NCBI GenBank assembly: GCA_963680875.1
Contig: OY804580.1
Coordinates: forward strand, 111,727,534-111,791,533
DNA: 64,000 nt
Direction of reading: 5' to 3'
DNA from: Bathymodiolus brooksi
Lineage: Eukaryota; Mollusca; Bivalvia; Mytilida; Modiolidae
The notes beneath the pieces are model-generated. The model saw only the letters and a program-made list of their open reading frames with translations, was not told where the DNA came from and made no database searches. Shown in pieces: positions 1 through 12,600 of the stretch. Each line of letters starts with the position of its first letter. The first letter of the stretch is position 1. The translations under genes were made by a program, and so were the position numbers.

Positions 1-3000
1 AACCCTAACTTATCACACTCAAACGACGGAATTCTACAACGATAGCTACAGAATTCTACAATGATATTTCATTTAACCCTAACCTATTGCGCTCAAACTA
101 CAGGAATTCTACAACGATAGCTACAGAATTCTACAATGATATTTCATTTAAACCTAACTTATCACACTCAAACGACGGAATTCTACAACGATAGCCACAG
201 AATTATACAATGATATTTCATTTAACCCTAGCATATTACACTCAAACGACGGAATTCTACAACGATAGCTACAGAATTCTACAATGATATTTCATTTAAC
301 CTTAACCTATCACACTCAAACGACGGAATTCTACAACGATAGCTACATAATTCTACAATGATATTTCATTTAACCCTAACTTATCACACTCAAACGACGG
401 AATTCTACAACGATAGCTACAGAATTCTACAATGATATTTTATTTAACCCTAACTTATCACACTCAAACGACAGAATTCTACAACGATAGCTACAGAATT
501 CTACAATGATATTTCATTTAACCCTAACTTATCACACTCAAACGACGGAATTCTACAACGATAGCTACATAATTCTACAATGATATTTCATTTAACCCTA
601 ACCTATCGCGCTCAAACGACGGAATTCTACAACGATAGCTACAGAATTCTACAATGATATTTCATTTAACCCTAACTTATCACACTCAAACGACGGAATT
701 CTACAACGATAGCTACAGAATTATACAATGATATTTCATTTAACCCTAGCATATTACACTCAAACGACGGAATTCTACAACGATAGCTACAGAATTCTAC
801 AATGATATTTCATTTAACCCTAACCTATCACACTCAAACGACGGAATTCTACAACGATAGCTACAGAATTCTACAATGATATTTCATTTAACCCTAGCTT
901 ATCACACTCAAACGACGGAATTTTACAACGATAGCTACAGAATTCTACAATGATATTTCATTTAACCCTAACTTATCACACTCAAAGGAAGGAATTCTAC
1001 AACGATAGCTACAGAATTCTACAATGATATTTCATTTAGCCCTAACTTATCACACTCAAACGACGGAATTCTACAACGATAGCTACAGAATTCTACAATG
1101 ATATTTCATTTAACCCTAACTTATCACACTCAAACGACGGAATTCTACAACGATAGCTACAGAATTCTACAATGATATTTCATTTAACACTAACTTATCA
1201 CACTCAAACGACAGAATTCTACAACGATAGCTACAGAATTCTACAATGATATTTCATTTAATCCTAACTTATCACACTCAAACGACGGAATTCTACAACG
1301 ATAGCTACATAATTCTACAACGATATTTCATTTAACCCGAACTTATCACACTCAAAGGTCGGAATTCTACAACGATAGCTACAGAATTCTACAATGATAT
1401 TTCATTTAACCCTAAACTATCACACTCAAAGGACGGAATTCTACAACGATAGCTACAGAATTCTACAATGATATTTCATTTAACCCTAACTTATCACACT
1501 CAAACGACGGAATTCTACAACGATAGCTACAGAATTCTACAATGATATTTCATTTAACCCTACCTTATCACACTCAAACGACGGAATTGTACAACGATAG
1601 CTACATAATTCTACAATGATATTTCATTTAACCCTAACCTATCGCGCTCAAACGACGGAATTCTACAACGATAGCTACAGAATTCTACAATGATATTTCA
1701 TTTAACCCTAACTTATCACACTCAAACGACGGAATTCTACAACGATAGCTACAGAATTCTACAATGATACTTCATTTAACCCTAACCTATCACACTCAAA
1801 CGACGGAATTCTACAACGATAGCTACAGAATTCTACAATGATATTTCATTTAACCCTAGCTTATCACACTCAAACGACAGAATTTTACAACGATAGCTAC
1901 AGAATTCTACAATGATATTTCATTTAACCCTAACTTATCACACTCAAAGGAAGGAATTCTACAACGATAGCTACAGAATTCTACAATGATATTTCATTTA
2001 GCCCTAACTTATCACACTCAAACGACGGAATTCTACAACGATAGCTACAGAATTCTACAATGATATTTCATTTAACCCTAACCTATCACACTCAAACGAC
2101 GGAATTCTACAACGATAGCTACAGAATTCTACAATGATATTTCATTTAACCCTAACTTATCACACTCAAACGACAGAATTCTACAACGATAGCTACAGAA
2201 TTCTACAATGATATTTCATTTAATCCTAACTTATCACACTCAAACGACGGAATTCTACAACGATAGCTACATAATTCTACAACGATATTTCATTTAACCC
2301 TAACTTATCACACTCAAAGGTCGGAATTCTACAACGATAGCCACAGAATTCTACAATGATATTTCATTTAACCCTAACTTATCACACTCAAACGACGGAA
2401 TTCTACAACGATAGCCACAGAATTATACAATGATATTTCATTTAACCCTAGCATATTACACTCAAACGACGGAATTCTACAACGATAGCTACAAAATTCT
2501 ACAATGATATTTCATTTAACCCTAACTTATCACACTCAAACGACGGAATTCTACAACGATAGCTACAGAATTCTACAACGATATTTCATTAAACCCTAAC
2601 TTATCACACTCAAAGGACGGAATTTTACAACGATAGCCACAGAATTCTACAATGATATTTCATTTAACCCTAGCCTATCACACTCAAACGACGGAATTCT
2701 ACAACGATAGCTACAGAATTCTACAATGATATTTCATTTAACCCTAACTTATCACACTCAAAGGACGGAATTCTACAACGATAGCTACATAATTCTACAA
2801 TGATATTTCATTTAACCCTAACTTATCACACTCAAACGACGGAATTCTACAACGATAGCTACAGAATTCTACAATGATATTTCATTTAACCCTAACTTAT
2901 CACACTCAAACGACGGAATTCTACAACGATAGCTACAGAATTCTACAATGATATTTCATTTAATCCTAACTTATCACACTCAAACGACAGAATTCTACAA

Positions 3001-6000
3001 CGATAGCTACAGAATTCTACAATGATATTTCATTTAACCCTAACTTATCACACTCAAACGACGGAATTCTACAACGATAGCTACATAATTCTACAATGAT
3101 ATTTCATTTAACCCTAACCTATTGCGCTCAAACTACAGGAATTCTACAACGATAGCTACAGAATTCTACAATGATATTTCATTTAACCCTAACTTATCAC
3201 ACTCAAACGACGGAATTCTACAACGATAGCCACAGAATTATACAATGATATTTCATTTAACCCTAGCATATTACACTCAAACGACGGAATTCTACAACGA
3301 TAGCTACAGAATTCTACAATGATATTTCATTTAACCCTAACCTATCACACTCAAACGACGGAATTCTACAACGATAGCTACATAATTCTACAATGATATT
3401 TCATTTAACCCTAACTTATCACACTCAAACGACGGAATTCTACAACGATAGCTACAGAATTCTACAATGATATTTTATTTAACCCTAACTTATCACACTC
3501 AAACGACGGAATTCTACAACGATATCTACAGAATTCTACAATGATATTTCATTTAACCCTAACTTATCACACTCAAACGACAGAATTCTACAACGATAGC
3601 TACAGAATTCTACAATGATATTTCATTTAACCCTAACTTATCACACTCAAACGACGGAATTCTACAACGATAGCAACATAATTCTACAATGATATTTCAT
3701 TTAACCCTAACCTATCGCGCTCAAACGACGGAATTCTACAACGATAGCTACAGAATTCTACAACGATATTTCATTTAACCCTAACTTATCACACTCAAAC
3801 GACGGAATTCTACAACGATAGCTACAGAATTCTACAACGATATTTCATTTAACCCTAACCTATCGCGCTCAAACGACGGAATTCTACAACGATAGCTACA
3901 GAATTATACAATGATATTTCATTTAACCCTAGCATATTACACTCAAACGACGGAATTCTACAACGATAGCTACAGAATTCTACAATGATATTTCATTTAA
4001 CCCTAACCTATCACACTCAAACGACGGAATTCTACAACGATAGCTACAGAATTCTACAATGATATTTCATTTAACCCTAGCTTATCACACTCAAACGACG
4101 GAATTTTACAACGATAGCTACAGAATTCTACAATGATATTTCATTTAACCCTAACTTATCACACTCAAAGGAAGGAATTCCACAACGATAGCTACAGAAT
4201 TCTACAATGATATTTCATTTAGCCCTAACTTATCACACTCAAACGACGGAATTCTACAACGATAGCTACAGAATTCTACAATGATATTTCATTTAACCCT
4301 AACCTATCACACTCAAACGACGGAATTCTACAACGATAGCTACAGAATTCTACAACGATATTTCATTTAACCCTAACTTATCACACTCAAACGACAGAAT
4401 TCTACAACGATAGCTACAGAATTCTACAATGATATTTCATTTAATCCTAACTTATCACACTCAAACGACGGAATTCTACAACGATAGCTACATAATTCTA
4501 CAACGATATTTCATTTAACCCGAACTTATCACACTCAAAGGTCGGAATTCTACAACGATAGCTACAGAATTCTACAATGATATTTCATTTAACCCTAACC
4601 TATCACACTCAAAGGACGGAATTCTACAACGATAGCTACAGAATTCTACAATGATATTTCATTTAACCCTAACTTATCACACTCAAACGACGGAATTCTA
4701 CAACGATAGCTACAGAATTCTACAATGATATTTCATTTAACCCTAACTTATCACACTCAAACGACGGAATTCTACAACGATAGCTACAGAATTCTACAAT
4801 GATATTTCATTTAACCCTAACTTATCACACTCAAACGACGGAATTCTACAACGATAGCTACAGAATTCTACAATGATATTTCATTTAACCCTAACTTATC
4901 ACACTCAAACGACGGAATTCTACAACGATAGCTACAGAATTATACAATCATATTTCATTTAACTCTAACTTATCACACTCAAACGACAGAATTCTACAAC
5001 GATAGCTACAGAATTCTACAATGATATTTCATTTAACCCTAACTTATCACACTCAAACGACGGAATTCTACAACGATAGCTACAGAATTCTACAATGATC
5101 TTTCATTTAACCCTAACTTATCACACTCAAACGATGGAATTCTACAACGATAGCCACAGAATTCTACAATGATATTTCATTTAACCCTAACCTATCACAC
5201 TCAAACGACGGAATTCTACAACGATAGCTACATAATTCTACAATGATATTTCATTTAACCCTAACTTATCGCGCTCAAACGATGGAATTCTACAACGATA
5301 GCTACAGAATTCTACAATGATATTTCATTTAACCCTAACTTATCACACTCAAACGACGGAATTCTACAATGATAGCTACAGAATTATACAATGATATTTC
5401 ATTTAACCCTAGCATATTACACTCAAACGACGGAATTCTACAACGATAGCTACAGAATTCTACAATGATATTTCATTTAACCCTAACTTATCACACTCAA
5501 ACGATGGAATTCTACAACGATAGCTACATAATTCTACAATGATATTTCATTTAACCCTAGCTTATCACACTCAAACGACGGAATTTTACAACGATAGCTA
5601 CAGAATTCTACAATGATATTTCATTTAACCCTAACTTATCACACTCAAACGACGGAATTCTACAACGATAGCTACAGAATTATACAATCATATTTCATTT
5701 AACTCTAACTTATCACACTCAAACGACAGAATTCTACAACGATAGCTACAGAATTCTACAATGATATTTCATTTAACCCTAACTTATCACACTCAAACGA
5801 CGGAATTCTACAACGATAGCTACAGAATTCTACAATGATATTTCATTTAACCCTAACCGATCACACTCAAACGACGGAATTCTACAACGATAGCTACAGA
5901 ATTCTACAATGATATTTCATTTAACCCTAACTTATCACACTCAAACGACGGAATTCTACAACGATAGCTACAGAATTCTACAATGATATTTCATATAACC

Positions 6001-6187
6001 CTAACCTATCACACTCAAACGACGGAATTCTACAACGATAGCTACATAATTCTACAATGATATTTCATTTAACCCTAACTTATCACACTCAAACGACGGA
6101 ATTATACAACGATAGCTACAGAATTCTACAATGATATTTCATTTAACCCTAACCTATCACACTCAAACGACGGAATTCTACAACGAT
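1..6187. repeat. 74-bp satellite array, about 83 units
   Basis: Head-to-tail copies of a 74-bp unit run from the first base to about 6187, where the last unit breaks off into unique sequence. Each unit contains a telomere-like box AACCCTAAC, a TTATCACACTCAAACGACG segment and two related 22-25-bp halves that both begin GAATTCTACAAYGATA, so each unit holds two EcoRI-type sites and is itself an internal dimer. Most units differ from the consensus by 0-4 bases; a few are 75 bp (for example the AAACTACAGG variant near 105 and 3130). Shared variants recur at fixed distances, which shows higher-order amplification. No unit contains a gene. The array is cut by the window start, so its full size is unknown. 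Confidence 0.97.
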
Positions 6188-6609
6188 GCCACACCATTTA
6201 TTCTGAATGTACAAATGTGAATAAAGTTATACAACCCTGATTTCTTTGAGGGGAGGGGGGTGGAAAAATCTGTAGTTGTTGTATTTCGTATGGGTTTATT
6301 TCAATATCGTTAAAAAAAAAAAACAAATATTCACAAAAATAATTAGGAGAGGAAAATGATTTCAAGCTTTTAATTAGAAAATCAGAAGGTGTATTTTAAT
6401 TTGATCATGTTTTTACATCGTGAAATGCCGTAACAATGAAATATTTCATTATCATCTTACCAATTCTTTTTAAACAATTGAATAAATCTTTAGAAATTTC
6501 AGTGTAAACTTTAATTCTTTCTTACAACAAACATATATATTTGTACCTTTCAAGTGGACAATTGGTTGAAAAAGTTTTGGTCATCACGATTTTTAATTTG
6601 CTGTCCAGG
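6188..6609. other. Unique AT-rich spacer between satellite and gene
   Basis: Non-repetitive AT-rich sequence with a short G-run near 6250 and an A-run near 6310. It forms the upstream region of the gene starting at 6658. I see no open reading frame of note and no clear regulatory motif apart from the TATA box just beyond its right edge. Confidence 0.5.
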
Positions 6610-6617
6610 TATAAATA
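6610..6617 (+). promoter_or_regulatory. TATA box (TATAAATA) of the secreted proline-rich gene
   Basis: TATAAATA lies 48 bp before the ATG at 6658. A pyrimidine-purine start (CA within gggcattcg) lies about 32 bp downstream near 6642, the normal spacing for an RNA polymerase II TATA promoter. This gives a very short 5' leader of about 16 nt. The position fits the exon model, but no transcript evidence is available. Confidence 0.6.
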
Positions 6618-6657
6618 CCGTCCCGTCAGCTATTAAACGGGCATTCGAGATTTTAAG

Positions 6658-9600
6658 ATGAAGGTTTCGCTGTTTTTGTTGGCGATTGCCTCATGTATTT
6701 TGCTTACACAATCAAGAGAGGTTTCACGAGTAAGTTTTACACAATTAATTATTACTTCTAGAACATTCCTATATTTACCATTAATATTTTTTCTCTCGGA
6801 GTTTCGAATTGATTATAATTTTCATTAATTTTTAGTATATTATATTAAAGAACAATTTATATTTTCGCACCCATCTTGCAGATGGAAATTGGTTTTCACT
6901 AAGTGTGCCTAGCGATACTGAGATTGGAAAACAGGAAAAAAGAGGGAAATATATTTGTGACATTGGAGTTACTTTTTTCAGTGATTTTTTGTTTTAACAG
7001 ATTAATATTTATAAAAAAAGAAAAACATTTTCATCTCTATTATGCAGACCTTGTTTAGTACTGTCGTTTTAGCGTTGTTTATACTAAAATTATTCACTTT
7101 ATTATTATTTTTTTAATCTAGACAGAGAGTTTTGTTGTTGATTTTGTTATTTTATAAATTTTTGATTAATCACTTACAGAAAATTCCTCCATATTCCGTT
7201 TTCTAACAAAGGAATCGATGCTATTAACATCAGCAACATTCTTAATAGAAAAGAGGTCGTAAAACAAATTCCACCATATTTCAAAAATCAATCTGTTCCC
7301 ATTGTCTCCTATAGCTACACTAACAGCATTGGCCGTAAAATTTTCAACTACAAAGAAGCATTGCAAGATATTAACATAGAAGAGTACCTTAAGAACCCTC
7401 TGACTTGTGACTGCTCCCACTCTCCTTTTCAATACAACCCATCTGGACATGTAATCACTGGTGATCTGAATATCATTCAACATGAGAGTCTCCGAAAGTT
7501 GATTGCTCATGGTCCTAAATTCAGAGAACCTCAACACATCAATTGGAAACATAATTTCAAGATAATTATGGATGCTGTTGAAGATTATGCCAGAAGGTGG
7601 ATAAAGAGAGAAGTAGACCAAGATCCTGAGTTAGAGTCCTTGTCAGACTGGGTTAGAACAATTAGGTCTCTAGTACAAGGTCGGATTCACAAACTCAAAA
7701 ATTGTGTTAATAGTCGACCTAAGTCTGTATTTAAAGACCAAGAAGCTGTTAAGTGTCTTTCCTCTCTTCATGACAAATATGTTATCGTTCCTGCGGACAA
7801 GGCTTCCAACAATGCATATTACTTCGAATGCCTAATCAAGGAATTAGGCATAAATAGCAACACCTCTAGTAATACCACATACAAACCAACTTCGTTCGAC
7901 AAAGATGAAATCCTAGCTAACCACAGATCATTCATGACCTCTTTAAACATTCCCTCTGGTAGAGTCTGAGGATTTACCCTATTTATATTGGATACCTAAA
8001 CTCCATAAGACACCATACAAAGAAAGGTACATAGCGGGATCATCAACTTGTTCGACGAAAGAATTGTCTATTCACCTGACAAAGATTCTGTCTGCAGTAA
8101 AAGAGGGACAACAGAAATATTGTGAAACTGTTTACTCGCGTAGTGGCATAAATCACATGTGTATTTTGAAAAACTCTAAAGATCTTTTGGATAACCTGAA
8201 ATCAAGATCTTTCTCCCATGTATCCTCCATCAAAACTTTTGATTTTTCAACTCTATATACCACCCTACCGCATGACAAATTAAAAACCCGCTTAAAAGAA
8301 ACAATTCATAAAGCTTTCAGTCATAGAAACTATGGCTCCAAATTTGTTGTGTTAGGCTACAATTCCACATATTTTTCAAACAAAATTCAAAAAGGTAAAA
8401 CATGCTACTCCGAGGAACAAGTGATCAGTATGCTGGAGTTCCTCATCGATAACATATGTGTCTCCTTTGGAGGGACACTGTTTCAGCAGGTCGTCGGCAT
8501 ACCAATGGGTACGAATTGTGCCCCCCTTCTACCCGATTTATTTTTATATTCATATGAGTCGGAATTTCTTCAAAATCTTGTAAAAGAAGAAGATTCATGA
8601 GGCTAGAGCCTTTAATTTCACATACAGGTATATTGATGACGCTTTATCTATCAATAATTCTAGATTTGCAGAATTTCTTCCATTGATATATCCTCCAGAG
8701 CTGGAAGCTAAAGAGACCACAGATACAGCTTCGTCCGCATCATTTTTGGACTTATACCTCGAATTTGACGACAGTGGTCAACTCAGTACTAAAATTTATG
8801 ATAAACGAGGCGACTTCAATTTTAAAATCATAAATTTTCCAAACATGTGCAGCAATATACCAGCTTCTCCTGCATATGGTGTTTACATCTTGCAATTGAT
8901 TCGCTATGCAAGGGCCAGTAGCAATTATTCTGATTTCCTGAAACGTCATCTTCATCTGAGAAACAGGCTACTGGACCAGGGCTATAAAAAAATTCGCCTT
9001 ATTCGATCTCTTAAAAAGTTTATATTCCGATACCAAGATCTTGTCGAAATATATTCCGTCTCTGCAGAAACGATTATAAGCGATGCATTTTCATATAGTG
9101 AAAATGTATAAAGATAAATAAGTCGAGAAAAATGTCAAGGATATTTTTTTTATCAATGTGTGACGTAAAAATATTTTTGACATTTACGTCACCGAATATG
9201 GTACTGATTTGACAACTATTTTACCTATTTTGTTCCTGTATTTAAATACTGTTATAGTGACAGCCGGAACCTTTGAACCGTAATGAGAGCGGGAGGTTTG
9301 GCGCTTTAAAATCTGATTCAACCCACCATTTCTTTAGAAATGCCTGTACCAAGTCAGGGTCATTACGGTTTTCACAGTTTTCCGGTTGTTGACTGATTTT
9401 GTCTGTTTATATAATTATGAGTTTTGACTTTCCCTTTGTAAGATTGTTCGGAGTTCGGTAATTTTGTTATTACCCTTATTTAATTATTGATCAACGCTAT
9501 GACGTATTTTTGTTTTTGTTTTTGTTATTGCTTTTGTTTTGTTTTGTTTGTTTGCTGGTTTGTTTTGTTTTTTGCTTTATTTTTTGATTTGTTGCTTTTT

Positions 9601-12600
9601 TGCTTTTTTCATTAAGTTGATTAAATATTTTTTTATGTTGACATAGCAGGCGTAACATCGTGAAACACATTACTGTGTCTGAGCGATATTTAAAAAATCT
9701 TGAAACACAGATACAGCTTAAAATGTAAGCTATTGAGATTCAAGATCTAGACAAGCAAATACTTTATATGTCCTTTTGATCAATTAGGTACATATAATTA
9801 TCTATGTAACACAGCTAATGGTCAAACAGCGGAGTATAAATTGTCACAATATCTAATCTGTTTTTAAATACACACACAATTCTTTTTTGGCCTCTAGGAC
9901 ACAAGCATTCTAGACTATATAATTTAAATTCTTTATATATGAACTTGCCCTACTTTATTTTCTGAATCTGCATTGTATTCAGTCAAATGGAGAAATAAAA
10001 AAAACAGATAAGGGGGGGGGGGGGGGGGGGGGATTATTCGGAAAGATCGGGTTTATGTCTATTTTTTTGTCAGTGATGTTATATTACACATTACAAGAAT
10101 TATGTTTCTTCAATTTCCCTCGTCTGATTGGTTTGGTTTGGTTTATGGCGTTAAGCACCATAAACCAAACAAAACCAATCAGGCGAGGAAAATTTATATA
10201 ATAACTCCATATCTACTTTCTTTTATTGAAAAATACTGAATTTGGTTTGTCGAGATGACAAACAAATAAATATAAGTTATGGTTCTTGAAAACGGAAGTT
10301 ATCATGGGAGTATCACATGGTTCTGTAAATGAAGCTATAGGTTCCAAAATAGCTATGCAATTAAGATATTCTGTGGAATAGTTAAATGTCGATAGACGTG
10401 TCCATGTACCATGAGATATCAATTTGTATTGTCGCTTAACCGTTACGTAATTCTGTGTCATAGATGATGACAGATATGTTCCGTTCGTCATAGTCGCGAT
10501 CCCGTTCTTCTTTCAATATTCGCTCATGACTTATCATCGGAATTTTATGATGAGTAACACGAGTGACGAGTGAAGCATGAACTGCTTATCCTTCCAGAAC
10601 ACATTAGTTTATAACCCCGGATGTTTAGTGATGTTCGTGTTTCTCAGTCTTTATCTTTCTGTGTAATATTTTGTAGACCATTGTTTGTCTGTTTGTTCTT
10701 TTTCTGTTGGCCATTGCTTGTCTGTTTGTTCTTTTTCTGTTGGCTATTGTTTGTCTGTTTGTTCTTTTTCTGTTGGCCATTGTTTGTTCTTTTTCTGTTG
10801 GCCATTGTTTGTCTGTTTGTTCTTTTTCTGTTGGCCATTGTTTGTCTGTTTGTTCTTTTTCTGTTGGCCATTGTTTGTCTGTTTGTTCTTTTTCTGTTGG
10901 CCATTGTTTGTTCTTTTTCTGTTGGCCATTGTTTGTCTGTTTGTTCTTTTTCTGTTGGCCATTGTTTGTCTGTTTGTTCTTTTTCTGTTGGCCATTGTTT
11001 GTCTGTTGGTTCTTTTTCTGTTGGCCATTGTTTGTCTGTTTGTCCTTTTTCTGTTGGCCATTGTTTGTCTCTTTGTCCTTTTTCTGTTGGCCATTGTATT
11101 GTGTGTCCTACTTCGAGCTACGACTTCTGATTATTTCTTTGGCTTCTTCAATCCTTTCTTGTAGAATATCAGAGTAGATGGGTGGCATATGCAAGTTGTA
11201 ATATAAGAGTAGATGGGTGGCACATGCAAGTTGTAATATAAAAGTAGATGGGTGGCACATGTGAGTTGTAATATAAGAGTAGATGGGTGGCACATGCAAG
11301 TTGTAATATAAGAGTAGATGGGTGGCACATGCAAGTTGTAATATAAGAGTAGATGAGTGGCACATGCAAGTTGTAATATAAGAGTAGATGGGTGGCACAT
11401 GCAAGTTGTAATATAAGAGTAGATGGGTGGCACATGTAAGTTGTAATATAAGAGTAGATGGGTGGCACATGCAAGTTGTAATATAAGAGTAGATGGGTGG
11501 CACATGCAAGTTGTAATATAAGAGTAGATGGGTGGCACATGCAAGTTGTAATATAAGAGTAGATGGGTGGCACATGTAAGTTGCAATATAAGAGTAGATG
11601 GGTGGCACATGCAATTTGTAATATAAGAGTAGATGGGTGGCACATGCAAGTTGTAATATAAGAGTAGATGGGTGGCACATGCAAGTTGTAATATAAGAAT
11701 AGATGGGTGGCACATACAAGTTGTAATATAAGAGCAGATGGGTGGCACATGCAAGTTGTAATATAAGAGTAGATGGGTGGCACATGCAAGTTGTAATATA
11801 AGAGTAGATGGGTGGCACATGCAAGTTGTAATATAAGAATAGATGGGTGGCACATACAAGTTGTAATATAAGAGCAGATGGGTGGCACATGCAAGTTGTA
11901 ATATAAGAGTAGATGGGTGGCACATGCAAGTTGTAATTTAAGAGTAGATGGGTGGCACATGCAAGTTGTAATATAAGAGTAGATGGGTGGCACATGTAAG
12001 TTGTAATATAAGAGTAGATGGGTGGCACATGCAAGTTGTAATATAAGAGTAGATGGGTGGCACATGCAAGTTGTAATATAAGAGTAGATGGGTGGCACAT
12101 GCAAGTTGTAATATAAGAGTAGATGAGTGGCACATGCAAGTTGTAATATAAGAGTAGATGGGTGGCACATGCAAGTTGTAATATAAGAGTAGATGGGTGG
12201 CACATGCAAGTTGTAATATAAGAGTAGATGGGTGGCACATGCAAGTTGTAATATAAGAATAGATGGGTGGCACATACAAGTTGTAATATAAGAGTAGATG
12301 GGTGGCACATACAAGTTGTAATATAAGAGTAGATGGGTGGCACATGCAAGTTGTAATATAAGAGTAGATGGGTGGCACATGCAAGTTGTAATATAAGAGT
12401 AGATGAGTGGCACATGCAAGTTGTAATATAAGAGTAGATGGGTGGCACATGCAAGTTGTAATATAAGAGTAGATGGGTGGCACATACATGTTGTAATATA
12501 AGAGTAGATGGTGGCACATGCAAGTTGTAATATAAGAGTAGATGGGTGGCACATGCAAGTTGTAATATAAGAATAGATGGGTGGCACATGCAAGTTGTAA

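Larger units (their letters stand above)
9481..10676. other. Intronic low-complexity and dispersed-repeat sequence
   Basis: T/G-rich low-complexity sequence (about 9500-9610), then AT-rich sequence, a run of 21 G (10012-10032), a hairpin (10114-10192) and a stretch at about 10200-10615 that looks like a dispersed repeat ending in a GATGAGTAACACGAGTGACG motif. An antisense 92-codon frame at 10213-10491 is present but has no supporting feature. Confidence 0.45.

Noticed and set aside
1..74. Chromosome-end telomere at the window start
   Set aside because: AACCCTAAC occurs once per 74-bp unit and is not tandem (CCCTAA)n, so this is a satellite and not a telomere.
9111..9600. Hammerhead ribozyme associated with the Penelope-like element
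   Set aside because: I looked for the CTGATGA...GAAA core on both strands near the element and did not find it.
10213..10491. 92-codon minus-strand frame (MTNGTYLSSSMTQNYVTV...)
   Set aside because: Its composition is protein-like, but I cannot identify it. It sits in what looks like a dispersed repeat within an intron and has no splice or promoter support.
10621..11177. Several frames of 86-169 codons on both strands
   Set aside because: Produced by the 33-bp minisatellite; low-complexity peptides in several frames at once.
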